Below, piece after piece: positions 24,579-33,530 of a DNA stretch of 64,000 nucleotides (the first letter of the stretch is position 1; each line of letters starts with the position of its first letter). This DNA is from Bryobacterales bacterium (GTDB taxonomy: Bacteria > Acidobacteriota > Terriglobia > Bryobacterales > Bryobacteraceae): assembly GCA_020846745.1 (NCBI GenBank), contig JADLDI010000099.1, positions 94,715 to 158,714 of the forward strand, in the 5' to 3' direction. The notes beneath the pieces are model-generated. The model was given only the letters and a program-made list of their open reading frames with translations. It had not been told where the DNA came from and did not search any database. Made by a program: the position numbers and the translations under genes.

Positions 24579-25547
24579 ATGAAAATACGATATCTGATAG
24601 CCTCGGGTTCTTTCGCCTTGGCCGCGCTGGCCTGGCAGGATTCGTTCGCCACGCTGAAACTCACTCGCGAGGTATTTGAGAAGGGGATACGGTCGTACGT
24701 GTACAGTATGGCCGGGGATTCCGGAGGGGAACCGAGACTGCCGTGGGCAGGGCGGACTGTGACTGGCGCGTTTCTGGCATTGAACGACAGTGGACGCGCC
24801 GCGGCGGTGAAGGAACTGGGAGCAACGGCAAAGTCATTGGTGATGTCGCCGGCGTTTGCGGCCGCGTACGACGAGTACCTGAAGACCTCCCACAATGCGG
24901 TGAACCACGGCGTGAAGCCCGTGGCAGATGCATCCGCGGCGATGAACGCCGCCGCGGCGTCAGGCAACGTCGAGGCGATGGATGCGGCGACGAATAACAT
25001 GATGCGGGACACGTTCCGGAAGATGGTGCAGCAGAAGATTCCGCAGATCGGGACTTTCGACGCACAGACGATAGGATTTATGGTCGACGCCGATGTGAGC
25101 ATGATTGAAATGGCGACGCCTTCGAGCGCCGCGGAGAAGGCGAATGTCGCGAAGGCGAAGACAATGCTCGCGGAGGTGAAGAAGACGGCGCCGGCGGACA
25201 TCAACAAAGCTCGCGCCACCTACAAGAGTGCGCTACTGCTGGCCGCTGGACTCAAGGACGAGGCTGCAGTGGCCTCGGCCAACAGCGATGACAAGAAACA
25301 GGAGCAACAACGCAATTACGACCGGTTGCGGTTGAAGCCCGTGTTGAAACAGAAGTTGCAGCGGTTTATCGCGATCGGCAAGACAGTGGATTTCAAAGCG
25401 GCGACGCAGGCTAAAGGTAACAAACTGGTGTTTGTGAATCCGGCGGATGAGCGCCGCGCGCCGCTCTGGAAGCTGCTGTACCGAGCGGGCCCGGGCGCGA
25501 CGAACGCCGCGTTAGCGATTGCGCAGAGTTGGGCGTCCGAATTGTAA
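24579..25547 (+). CDS. Exported helical protein of unknown function
   Basis: This 322-residue protein has a signal peptide (KIRYLIASGSFALAALAW). The mature protein is rich in Ala, Lys and Glu and predicted mainly helical (for example AAEKANVAKAKTMLAEVKKTAPADINKARATYKSALLLAAGLKDEAAVA). No cysteine, enzyme motif or known domain was recognised. It is divergent from cydA and followed by a convergent kelch gene, so it is probably transcribed alone. A soluble periplasmic or cell-surface role is inferred only from the leader. Confidence 0.6.
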   Translation: MKIRYLIASGSFALAALAWQDSFATLKLTREVFEKGIRSYVYSMAGDSGGEPRLPWAGRTVTGAFLALNDSGRAAAVKELGATAKSLVMSPAFAAAYDEYLKTSHNAVNHGVKPVADASAAMNAAAASGNVEAMDAATNNMMRDTFRKMVQQKIPQIGTFDAQTIGFMVDADVSMIEMATPSSAAEKANVAKAKTMLAEVKKTAPADINKARATYKSALLLAAGLKDEAAVASANSDDKKQEQQRNYDRLRLKPVLKQKLQRFIAIGKTVDFKAATQAKGNKLVFVNPADERRAPLWKLLYRAGPGATNAALAIAQSWASEL

Positions 25548-25603
25548 GAGAGGATCGTGGGGCGTCCAAGCCGCCTGTTGCACAGGGGCTCGGGTCGGGC
25601 ATC

Positions 25604-26629
25604 TCAGGCGATGCGTTCGAGACGCCAGACGTCGGGTTCCATGTTGTTGCCGGCAACCATCCAGAGCGCTCCGGCGTGGACAAAGGCGCTGGCGGCGTGG
25701 CGGGGTTTCCAGGGGGTTTCGACCTCGTGCCAGTTGACGCCGTCGGCGGAATGCCAGACATCGTTGCGGTTGCCGCCGGGTTGGGCGTAGCCCTCCATCA
25801 CCCACAGACGGTTGTCCCACACGGCGACATCATGATACTGGCGGGGCGCCCATTGCGCGGCCCCTGTGTGGCGCTTCCAGGCGATGCCGTCGGCGCTGCT
25901 CCAGACGTCGTTGTAGAAGTTGCGCTTGGGCGTTTTGGGAGTGTCGTAGGTGCCGCCGCCTAAGATCCAGATACGATCCTGGAAGACGGCTGCGCCGCCG
26001 ATCATGCCGCGCGGGGACCAGTAGGGTTCCTTCGGTTTCACCTGCTCCCAGGTGACGCCGTCGCGCGAGCGCCAGACATCGCGGTAGAACGTCTCGGGAC
26101 TTTCGGAGAATGCCGGCATGGTCTGGCCGCCGATCACCCACAAGTAACCGCGATGGACGACGGTGTAGTGCAACGCGCGGGGAGCCCAGGGGAGACTGCC
26201 GGTGACGCGGGTCCAGCGCTTGCCGTCCGAGGAGTTCCAGGCGTCGTTCTGATAGTGCTTCTGGTTGACGTCGCCGCCGATAATCCACATCTTGTTCCGG
26301 AAGACGGCGTAGCCGGCGGTGTGGCGACCTTCCCAATCGGCGGCGGCATCAAACGAGGCATCGCGAAACGTGTTGGGCCGTTCCTGCACCCAGTCGCGGC
26401 CGTCGGCGGAGGACCACACATCGTTGCTGCAGATCCTAGGAAAGTGCGTCTTGTCCTGTGGATTCCAGCCGCCGATCAGATACATGCGGCCTCTAAAGGA
26501 GAGAGCGCCCGCCCCGTCGCGCGCGGCGAACGCCGCTTTCCCGTTCACCTCGCGCCAGCGATACCGCGGCGACTGTTGCGCGCAGGCTACTGTGCCGATG
26601 CCCGCACCCAGAAAAGTCCGGCGAAGCAT
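25604..26629 (-). CDS. Exported kelch-type beta-propeller protein
   Basis: This 341-residue protein has a Tat-like leader (LRRTFLGAGIGTVACAQ). The mature part is a series of about six propeller blades, each with a pattern like GxxYLIGG / NDVWSSADGxxW: YLIGGWNPQDKTHFP, MWIIGGDVNQKHYQNDAWNSSDGKRWT, LWVIGGQTMP, IWILGGGTYD and LWVMEGYAQPGGNRNDVWHSADGVNWH. Kelch and galactose-oxidase-like propellers mostly bind carbohydrate or protein; no catalytic residues stand out. It starts 4 bp after the gene upstream, so they form a two-gene operon. Confidence 0.78.
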   Translation of the reverse strand: MLRRTFLGAGIGTVACAQQSPRYRWREVNGKAAFAARDGAGALSFRGRMYLIGGWNPQDKTHFPRICSNDVWSSADGRDWVQERPNTFRDASFDAAADWEGRHTAGYAVFRNKMWIIGGDVNQKHYQNDAWNSSDGKRWTRVTGSLPWAPRALHYTVVHRGYLWVIGGQTMPAFSESPETFYRDVWRSRDGVTWEQVKPKEPYWSPRGMIGGAAVFQDRIWILGGGTYDTPKTPKRNFYNDVWSSADGIAWKRHTGAAQWAPRQYHDVAVWDNRLWVMEGYAQPGGNRNDVWHSADGVNWHEVETPWKPRHAASAFVHAGALWMVAGNNMEPDVWRLERIA

Positions 26630-26633
26630 GGTG

Positions 26634-28553
26634 TTACTGCTTCCCGTACCAGGCGCGGTCCCACGGGAAGGCGAAGGTGGGCTTGTTCGAGTAGCGTGTC
26701 ATGGCGAACTCGAGGCGTGCGCCCGTGCCGGGTTCGAGGCGGATGGTGACGACCGGACCGTCGATCTTGACCGTCTTGCCGTTGACCGCGACGGAATCGA
26801 ACCGGTGCTCTCCGTAGCCGCCGGCCTGCACGACGACTTCACGCGCGTCGATCGGGTTCACGTTCACGAGCGAAACGGTGGCCGACGATGCACCGAGCTT
26901 TTCGACCAGCGCGCCGACATCTTCGGGCAACCCGGCGCGGCGCTTCACAGGGTCGAAGTAACGGAAGCGGCTGTGCAGCACCCAGACGCGGCCGCGGGCG
27001 AAGTAACCGCCGAGCATGAGGTTGGTAAGTCCGTTGGTGGTGGCGGGGTTGAAGTCGAGCAGATAGTCGGCCAGGCGCGAGTCGGCCGTGGTGTTGTCGG
27101 TGCGGATCATTTCCATCTTCTTGCGGACGCGCTGCAGGTCGTCGCTCAGGACCTTTTCGGGATAGCCGGGCAGTTTGCCTTCGAGGTAGCCGAGCCACTC
27201 TTCGCCACGGTCAGGCTCGCTGTAGCCGTCGCGGCCGGACCGGGGGCGGAACTCGGTGGCGATGCGGACACGTTCCAGGTCTTTGCGGTTCATCGACCAG
27301 AAGTAGACTTCGATCTGACGGTCGGTCCGGAACAGCGGACCATATTGATACCAACTGGGAGCGCCCGTGCCTTTGTAGCCCTTGGGGTCGCCGTACATTT
27401 GGGGGAACAGCGTGCGTCCGTTCTCTTCCTTCTTCTGTGCGTAGATAAGGTCGAGTTGCTTGCGTAAGACATCGACAAAGCCCTGGTCGCCGCTCATCAG
27501 GAGGGCGTTCGCGAAGCCGGGCCACGATCCGTCGCTGTAGTAGTTGCGGTGGGCGATCTGCTGTAGTTCGCCATCGAAGATGGTGAAGTTCCAGCCGTAA
27601 GTGCCTTTCCACCATTGCCCGTTATGCTCGCCGCCGAGCTTGCCGTCGAGGCCTACATTGCTGGGGATCATGCCGCCGGCTTCGGCCGTGCGTGCGCGCC
27701 ATGCGCCCACGTAATCGAGCACCCACTGCCGGTATTTCTCGTCCCCGGTGAGCGCATAGGCGTTCAGGCCGAGGATGGTGGAAGCAAGGTTGAGGTGCAT
27801 GTCGCCGACGCTATCGAGATATTCGTCGCAGTGCGAGAGCATGCGCTTGTAATTGGCCATGAGGTCGAGCATCTTGCCGCGGCCGGCAGGGTTGTGAAGA
27901 AGATGGAAGAGGCCAGGAACAGGGTCGCCGACCCAATCGTAAGTGGTCGCCCGGCGGAGCATGGGGCCTTTGCTCCCGGTCCACATGCTCTTGATCACCT
28001 TGGTTTTCGGGTCGTAGTTAGGCGCATCGGGATCTTCGCCGGTGTACATTTCGGCGAAGCGTTTCATGCGAGCTTTGTAGAGTTCGTCATTGGGAGTAGA
28101 GAGGCCTTGCAGCAGGACAGCGCGCATGCCTTCCGCCGTATGAAACCAGTCGGACTGTGTGATGAACTCGCGGCTATAGGCGCCGTTGGTGGCGAGTTCC
28201 GTTAGCTTGGTGCGCAGATCGCCGTACTGCTTGAGGTGACCTTCGTACCCCTTCTTATAGAGTTCGAGCACCTTGTCGGAACCGCCCATGGCGTGCAGCA
28301 ACGTCCAGTTCCAGTAAGTCTCGATGGCATCGTCCGGACCGTCGAGCGTCCCCCAGCGCGGCGTGTGCGCCAGGTAGCCGCGCTCGTCCAGATATTTCTC
28401 AGCAAACTTCTCGACACCGATGGAGTTGAACTTAAGCAGTTGGCGTTCGAGCAGTGCCCATTGCGGCGGGGCCATGGGAGAAGTAACGCGGACCAAAACT
28501 TCCGCCGGCAGGGCGGCGGCCAGGATAACTGCGAGGGTAATGAGTCGCCTCAT
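26634..28553 (-). CDS. Exported protein with (alpha/alpha)-toroid-like features, unknown function
   Basis: This 639-residue protein starts at 28553 at a signal peptide (RRLITLAVILAAALPAEV); the longer frame upstream is rejected because it runs into the divergent gene. Helical regions with YWNWTLLHAMGGSDKVLELYKKGYEGH, MHLNLASTILGLNAYALTGDEKYRQWVLDYVGAWR and GEHNGQWWKGTYGWNFTIFDGELQQIAHRNYY suggest an (alpha/alpha) barrel as in glycosidases and polysaccharide lyases. A C-terminal beta part (VVTIRLEPGTGARLEFAMTRY) follows. The enzyme class is not identifiable. It precedes the kelch gene by 4 bp; together they may bind and cleave a polysaccharide. Confidence 0.6.
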   Translation of the reverse strand: MRRLITLAVILAAALPAEVLVRVTSPMAPPQWALLERQLLKFNSIGVEKFAEKYLDERGYLAHTPRWGTLDGPDDAIETYWNWTLLHAMGGSDKVLELYKKGYEGHLKQYGDLRTKLTELATNGAYSREFITQSDWFHTAEGMRAVLLQGLSTPNDELYKARMKRFAEMYTGEDPDAPNYDPKTKVIKSMWTGSKGPMLRRATTYDWVGDPVPGLFHLLHNPAGRGKMLDLMANYKRMLSHCDEYLDSVGDMHLNLASTILGLNAYALTGDEKYRQWVLDYVGAWRARTAEAGGMIPSNVGLDGKLGGEHNGQWWKGTYGWNFTIFDGELQQIAHRNYYSDGSWPGFANALLMSGDQGFVDVLRKQLDLIYAQKKEENGRTLFPQMYGDPKGYKGTGAPSWYQYGPLFRTDRQIEVYFWSMNRKDLERVRIATEFRPRSGRDGYSEPDRGEEWLGYLEGKLPGYPEKVLSDDLQRVRKKMEMIRTDNTTADSRLADYLLDFNPATTNGLTNLMLGGYFARGRVWVLHSRFRYFDPVKRRAGLPEDVGALVEKLGASSATVSLVNVNPIDAREVVVQAGGYGEHRFDSVAVNGKTVKIDGPVVTIRLEPGTGARLEFAMTRYSNKPTFAFPWDRAWYGKQ

Positions 28554-28598
28554 GTCAGCCAACCACCATACCAAAGCTTGTTGGCGCACAATAGAGCC

Positions 28599-29552
28599 AT
28601 GCTTACTCGCCGCCTGTTCCTCTCCGCAACCGCCGTTGCCGCTGTTTCGGCGCAGACGAAAATGACGCCGCGCCAGCGCGTGGACCGTGCTTTGGCCGGG
28701 CAACCGGTGGACCGGCCGCCAATCTCGTTGTGGCATCACTTTGGCCTGGAGAAGCAGGGTCCGGCGAAACATGCCGAAGCGACGCTTGCCTTTCATCGGA
28801 GTAATCGGACCGACCTGGTAAAGGTTATGAGCGACTTTCCGTTCCCCAAACCCGCGGCCGGCGCCTGGTGGGAGGTGAAGGAGCAGAAGAGTCCGTTTGC
28901 GCCGCAGCTTGAGGCGTTGACGATCATCAACAAGCAATTGGGCGGCAGCGCGCACTTCGTGGAGACGATCTTCAATCCGTGGAATCAGGCCGAAAAGATC
29001 TCGTCGAAGGAAGAAGTGAAGCGGATGATGACAGAGAATCCGCAACGGCTGCTGAATGCGTTGGAGGCGATCGCGAAGTCAGAAGCGAATCACGCGCGGC
29101 TGGCGCTGCAGAAGGGCGCGAGCGGGATCTTCCTGGCGATCGCCAATGCGGACCCGGCGGTGATGACGTTCGAGCAATACCGCAAGTTCAGCGAACCGTT
29201 TGACCGGATGGTGCTGGCCGCCGCGAGTTCGGCTCCGCTGAACGTCATGCACATCCATGGAGACAAGGTTTACCTGGACCATTTCCTCAGCGGATGGCCG
29301 CAGGCGGTAATCAACTATTCGGTGTCGGACACGAAGGTTTCGCTGGCGGCAACGCGGAAGAAGTTCGCGGGTGTGTTGGCCGGTGGGATTGACGAGGATG
29401 CGTATCCAAAGTTGTCGATAGGGGACCTGAAGTCGCAGGCAGCGAAGGCGAGGCAGGAGGTTGGCGCGAAGTTCATTCTGACGCCGGGATGTTCGGTTCC
29501 AAACGATACGCCGGCGGACAAGCTGAAGCTGCTGGCCCAAGCTGTCGGGTAG
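28599..29552 (+). CDS. Uroporphyrinogen-decarboxylase-family protein with Tat-like leader
   Basis: This 317-residue protein begins LTRRLFLSATAVAAVSAQ, a twin-arginine leader, followed by a UroD-fold barrel: MTPRQRVDRALAGQPVDRPPISLWHHFG at the N-terminus, HGDKVYLDHFLSGWPQAVINYSV in the middle and KFILTPGCSVPNDTPADKLKLLAQAV at the end. UroD-family proteins also include corrinoid-linked methyltransferases; ordinary HemE is cytoplasmic and about 350 residues. The leader suggests this member works outside the cytoplasm, so a role in haem synthesis is unlikely. The start is 45 bp from the divergent toroid protein gene. Confidence 0.75.
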   Translation: MLTRRLFLSATAVAAVSAQTKMTPRQRVDRALAGQPVDRPPISLWHHFGLEKQGPAKHAEATLAFHRSNRTDLVKVMSDFPFPKPAAGAWWEVKEQKSPFAPQLEALTIINKQLGGSAHFVETIFNPWNQAEKISSKEEVKRMMTENPQRLLNALEAIAKSEANHARLALQKGASGIFLAIANADPAVMTFEQYRKFSEPFDRMVLAAASSAPLNVMHIHGDKVYLDHFLSGWPQAVINYSVSDTKVSLAATRKKFAGVLAGGIDEDAYPKLSIGDLKSQAAKARQEVGAKFILTPGCSVPNDTPADKLKLLAQAVG

Positions 29553-29747
29553 GACGCGGCAGGATTTGAGCGGGCGGGAAGCCGGCACCGGAAGGATTTA
29601 CTCGCCGCACGAACGCCCCGATAGAGCGAACAGGCGCCGAACGTACGAGGCATCACGCTTATCGCCGCTTTCCTGATTGGCCGAATACATGCATCCCTCT
29701 AAGCCATTCAGGCGAGCAGTTTCGCCGGCTCAAAGTAAGAGGGAATC

Positions 29748-32417
29748 ATGCATGTCGAAAGCATCCGGGCTATTTATGGTCCAAACGTATATAGCAGCTT
29801 GCCGGTCCTGGTAATGAAACTGGATCTCGAGGATCTGGCGGGCAAAGAAAGCTATGAATTGCCGGGGTTTAACGACCGGCTGATCAGTCTGCTGCCTGGG
29901 GTCCACGAACACGTGTGCGGCCTGGGACGCCGCGGCGGATTCGTGGAGCGGCTGGAGGGCGGCACATGGTTCGGGCATATCGTCGAGCATGTCGCGCTGG
30001 AACTGACCGATGCCGTAGGCATCCCGGTGAATCGCGGGAAGACGCTAGCGGCAGGCGAACCAGGGAAGTTCCTGGTCGCTGTAGCGTTCCAGTCTGAGCC
30101 GGCAATGCGGGCGCTGTTGCGGACAGCGGTGGAGCTGGTACAAGCGCTGGTCGACAACAAGCCGTATCCGCTGGACGAGAAGATCGCGGAAGCGCGCGAA
30201 CTCGCCGAGCGATCGTCGCTCGGTCCGAGCACGCAGGCGATCTTGGATGCGGCTGATGCGCGAAACATCCCATGGACGCGGCTCGATACCGAATCGAGCC
30301 TATGCCGCCTCGGATTCGGAATTCATAGCCGGTATGTGGAAGCAACCATCTCGGGGCAGACAGGCGCGGTGGCGGTGGACATCGCATCGAACAAGCACCT
30401 GACGAAGGCGTTGTTGCGCGAAGCCGGACTCCCGGCGCCGATGGGCGAAGTGGCGACCACACGAGAGGAAGCGTTGGCGGCATTTGAAAAGATCGGCGCG
30501 CCGGTTGTTGTGAAGCCGCTCGATGGTAATCAAGGCCGCGGAGTTTTTCTAAACCTCCAGACCGCCGACGAGGTGGCGGAAGCGTTCGAGTGCGCGAGTG
30601 ATCATTCCCGGCGCGTTGTGATCGAGGAACTGTTCCGGGGCCGAGATTACCGGGTGCTGGTGGTGAACGGTCGCATGGTGGCCGCAAGCGAGAAGACCCC
30701 GGCGCACGTGATTGGGACCGGTACGCACAGGATTCGTGAACTGATCGACATCACGAACCGCGACCCGCGACGAAGCGAGCACCACTCGAAGGCGCTGAGT
30801 TCGATCAAGGTCGACCCTGTTATGGAGGCGTACCTACGCCGGCACGGCCGGTCGCTCGATACGGTTCCTGCGGCAGGTGAGACCGTTTGGCTGCGCGAAA
30901 GCGCGAACCTGTCGACCGGTGGCGAAGCTCGCGATGTAACCGATGCCGTGCATCCGACGATGGCGCGGATGTGCGAACGCGCCGCCAGGACCATCGGGCT
31001 GGACATCTGCGGTATCGACTTTGTGGTGCCGGATATATCGCAGGCATGGGACGGCACGGGCGGCATCATCGAGATCAACGCGGCGCCGGGGATTCGGATG
31101 CACGAGTTCCCAAGCGAGGGCAAACCGCGGCGGGCGGCAGCGGCGATCGTCGACATGCTGTTCCCTCCGCCATCGGACGGACGCATTCCGCTGATTTCGA
31201 TTACGGGGACGAACGGCAAGACCACGACCACGCGCATGATCGCGCACGCGATCGGGTCCACCGGCAAGGTGGTCGGCACCACGAGCACGGACAACATCCG
31301 GATCAACGGTGTCGAGGTGGCCACGGGAGACATGACGGGCCCGTGGTCGGCACGCGTGGTGCTCAGCGATCCGTCGGTAGAAGTGGCGGTGCTCGAGACG
31401 GCGCGCGGGGGAATTGTGCGGTCGGGCTTGGGGTACGATTGGGCCGATATCGGAGTGATCACGAACATTCAGCCGGACCATATCGGGCAGGATGGCATCG
31501 AGAGCGTGGAGGACATTCTGCGCATCAAATCGCTGGTAGCCGAGCGTGTGCGGCAGGGCGGCACAATCGTGCTGAACGCCGACGATCCGCTGCTGGCAAC
31601 ACTGGCGGAAAACGAGCGGATCGCGCGGTTGCCACGTAACATCGTGTTCTTCTCGCTGGGGGAGAATCGAGGGATCGTTGACGAGCATGTAGCCCGGGGC
31701 GGTACGGCGTATGTGCTGAACGGCGAGTGGATCGAGGAGATATCGGCGGGGTCTGTGAAGCGGATCGTGCGCGCGGCGGAACTGCCGTGCACGGTAGGCG
31801 GGTTCGCCGATTTCCAGATCGCCAACGTGATGGCTACCATTGCCGTGTGCCGCGCCTACGGGATGTCGCAGAAGGCAATCGTCAGCGCGTTGATGAACTT
31901 CAATACCGGCACACATAACGACGGCCGGTTGAACATATATGCGTTTGGCAGCAGCGCCGTGGTGCTCGATTACGGGCACAATCCAATGGCGATCCAGGCG
32001 ATTGGCCGCATGCTGTCGCGGCTGGGGGCCGACCGCACGACGGCGGTGCTGGGTTTGCCGGGCGACCGTGCGCAACAACTGATCGAGATGACCGCGGTGA
32101 CAGCGGCCAGGCATTTCGACCGGCTGGTATTGCGGGAAGACAAGGATTTGCGCGGGCGTCAACCCGGCGAGATGCTCAACCTGATGCGCCGCGCCATTGC
32201 AGCCGAATGTCCGGAATGCGAAGTACAGGTGATTCCGGACGAGTTGGAGGCCTTCAAATGGGTGGTGCGCGGCATGAGTCCGGGTGAAGCCGTCGTGGCG
32301 TTCTGCGAGCACAAGCAGAAGTTGGCGGAATGGCTGGAAACTCAGCCGGTGAGGCCGCTGACGGACCTGGGTTCGCTCGTCACGTTGTTCCGTCACCGAT
32401 TGCGGATCCCGGCCTAA
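29748..32417 (+). CDS. cphA: Cyanophycin synthetase
   Basis: This 889-residue enzyme builds multi-L-arginyl-poly-L-aspartate using ATP. Its domain order is typical: an N-terminal domain (about 1-160), an ATP-grasp domain (about 200-470; PVVVKPLDGNQGRGVFLN, RVVIEELFRGRDYRVLVVNG, IEINAAPGIRMHEFP) that adds Asp, and a Mur-ligase-like domain (about 475-889; ISITGTNGKTTTTRMIAH P-loop near residue 486, DYGHNPMAIQAIG) that adds Arg. The length agrees with the family. It is followed at 1 bp by a broken dipeptidase frame and then by cphB, forming a nitrogen-storage module. The 195-bp upstream gap probably contains the promoter. Confidence 0.96.
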   Translation: MHVESIRAIYGPNVYSSLPVLVMKLDLEDLAGKESYELPGFNDRLISLLPGVHEHVCGLGRRGGFVERLEGGTWFGHIVEHVALELTDAVGIPVNRGKTLAAGEPGKFLVAVAFQSEPAMRALLRTAVELVQALVDNKPYPLDEKIAEARELAERSSLGPSTQAILDAADARNIPWTRLDTESSLCRLGFGIHSRYVEATISGQTGAVAVDIASNKHLTKALLREAGLPAPMGEVATTREEALAAFEKIGAPVVVKPLDGNQGRGVFLNLQTADEVAEAFECASDHSRRVVIEELFRGRDYRVLVVNGRMVAASEKTPAHVIGTGTHRIRELIDITNRDPRRSEHHSKALSSIKVDPVMEAYLRRHGRSLDTVPAAGETVWLRESANLSTGGEARDVTDAVHPTMARMCERAARTIGLDICGIDFVVPDISQAWDGTGGIIEINAAPGIRMHEFPSEGKPRRAAAAIVDMLFPPPSDGRIPLISITGTNGKTTTTRMIAHAIGSTGKVVGTTSTDNIRINGVEVATGDMTGPWSARVVLSDPSVEVAVLETARGGIVRSGLGYDWADIGVITNIQPDHIGQDGIESVEDILRIKSLVAERVRQGGTIVLNADDPLLATLAENERIARLPRNIVFFSLGENRGIVDEHVARGGTAYVLNGEWIEEISAGSVKRIVRAAELPCTVGGFADFQIANVMATIAVCRAYGMSQKAIVSALMNFNTGTHNDGRLNIYAFGSSAVVLDYGHNPMAIQAIGRMLSRLGADRTTAVLGLPGDRAQQLIEMTAVTAARHFDRLVLREDKDLRGRQPGEMLNLMRRAIAAECPECEVQVIPDELEAFKWVVRGMSPGEAVVAFCEHKQKLAEWLETQPVRPLTDLGSLVTLFRHRLRIPA

Positions 32418-32418
32418 A

Positions 32419-32625
32419 ATGTTCACGATCATCGAGAACGGCGAAGTTTTCACGGGCCGGCGTCTGGAGCGTGTGCCCGTCCTGTTGAGCGGCGGCGCCA
32501 TCTGGTGATCGCCAAGAACGGGTTCGAACTGCGGGAGGTGATCGCACGGGGGAAGTGAATGATGCAAGGCGGCGCGGTTGTTCACAAGCAACAGTTCTTG
32601 CGCGGGAGCAATCGAACTATCGAAG
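32419..32625 (+). pseudogene. Isoaspartyl dipeptidase (iadA-like) remnant with large internal deletion and nonsense codon
   Basis: The frame starting at the ATG 1 bp after cphA reads MFTIIENGEVFTGRRLERV and then VPVLLSGGAIW before a stop at 32506. This matches the N-terminus of IadA-type beta-aspartyl dipeptidases. From 32505, two bases out of frame, the sequence reads LVIAKNGFELREVIARGK, a TGA where Trp or Leu is expected, and then MMQGGAVVHKQQFLRG, matching the extreme C-terminus of the same family (E. coli IadA ends LRIEQVYARGKLMVKDGKA and then CVKGTFE). About 300 central codons, with the metal site, are gone. An intact enzyme would split the beta-Asp-Arg released by cyanophycinase. The N- and C-terminal resemblance is from recalled family sequence. 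Confidence 0.65.
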
Positions 32626-32675
32626 GGAGTGGTGCGGCCGTGCTGCATACGCGTGAGGATGGCCACTAGCCCAAT

Positions 32676-33530
32676 ATGCCGGTGAAGAAGACTGGTAAAG
32701 CCACAACCACCTCGGGCGGAACGCTGATGATGATCGGCGGGGCGGAAGACAAAGCGAACGAGCGCGCGGTGTTGAACACGCTGGTGAAGCATGCCGGAAA
32801 AGGGCGCCTGGTGGTGGCTTCGCTGGCGAGCGAGGAACCGGCGTATCAGTGGTCCACTTACTCGAGAGTGTTCAAGGACCTGGGACTCAAAGACGTGCAG
32901 CACTTCGCCGCCGACACGCGCGAAGATGCGTCGAAACCAGGTGTGCTGAAGACTTTCGAAGGCGCGACTGCGGTGTTCTTCACGGGCGGCGACCAGTTGA
33001 AGATCACCACCAAGCTGGGCGGTACGGACGCATACGATCGCATTCTGGAGATCTACACGAAAGAGAAGGGACTGATTGCGGGCACTTCGGCGGGGGCGGC
33101 GGCGATGGGGCAGATGATGCTGATGTCGGCGCAAGCGGAAGGGTCGGAGAAGCACAAGGTGCGCCGGGCATTTATCATGGCGCGCGGGTTGGGGTTGATT
33201 ACCGACATGGTGATCGACCAGCACTTTGCGCAGCGGGCGCGGATCGAGCGGCTGTTGGGCGCGATCGCCGAGAACCCGGCGGTGTTGGGGGTCGGCATCG
33301 ATGAGGATACGGCCATCGTGCACCGCAACGAGTGCTTTGAAGTGGTCGGGTCCGGCGCGGTGTATGTCGCCGATGGGTCGTCAATCACCTATACCAATGC
33401 GTCTGAACCCGAGCACGACCCGACGTTGTGCCTGTTCAACGTGAACCTGCACGTGCTGTGCGCGCGGGCGAAGTTCAATGTCACGACGCGCGAGCCGGAG
33501 CGGCCTGGGCTCATCGTTGGAGAACGTTAG
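32676..33530 (+). CDS. cphB: Cyanophycinase
   Basis: This 284-residue S51-family serine exopeptidase cleaves cyanophycin into beta-Asp-Arg dipeptides. The nucleophile Ser138 lies in AGTSAGAAA, GGDQ (104-107) forms the oxyanion and substrate side, and the histidine region is IDQHFAQRARIERLL (His183). The N-terminal LMMIGGAEDK is the usual family start. It has no signal peptide, so it acts in the cytoplasm on stored granules. It follows cphA and the dipeptidase remnant, and its stop overlaps that of the convergent amidohydrolase gene. Confidence 0.95.
   Translation: MPVKKTGKATTTSGGTLMMIGGAEDKANERAVLNTLVKHAGKGRLVVASLASEEPAYQWSTYSRVFKDLGLKDVQHFAADTREDASKPGVLKTFEGATAVFFTGGDQLKITTKLGGTDAYDRILEIYTKEKGLIAGTSAGAAAMGQMMLMSAQAEGSEKHKVRRAFIMARGLGLITDMVIDQHFAQRARIERLLGAIAENPAVLGVGIDEDTAIVHRNECFEVVGSGAVYVADGSSITYTNASEPEHDPTLCLFNVNLHVLCARAKFNVTTREPERPGLIVGER

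Noticed and set aside
30834..33323. 829-codon open frame on the minus strand opposite cphA and cphB
   Set aside because: It is antisense to two clearly recognised genes; long shadow frames are expected in GC-rich DNA and the translation is rich in His, Arg and Pro with no domain.
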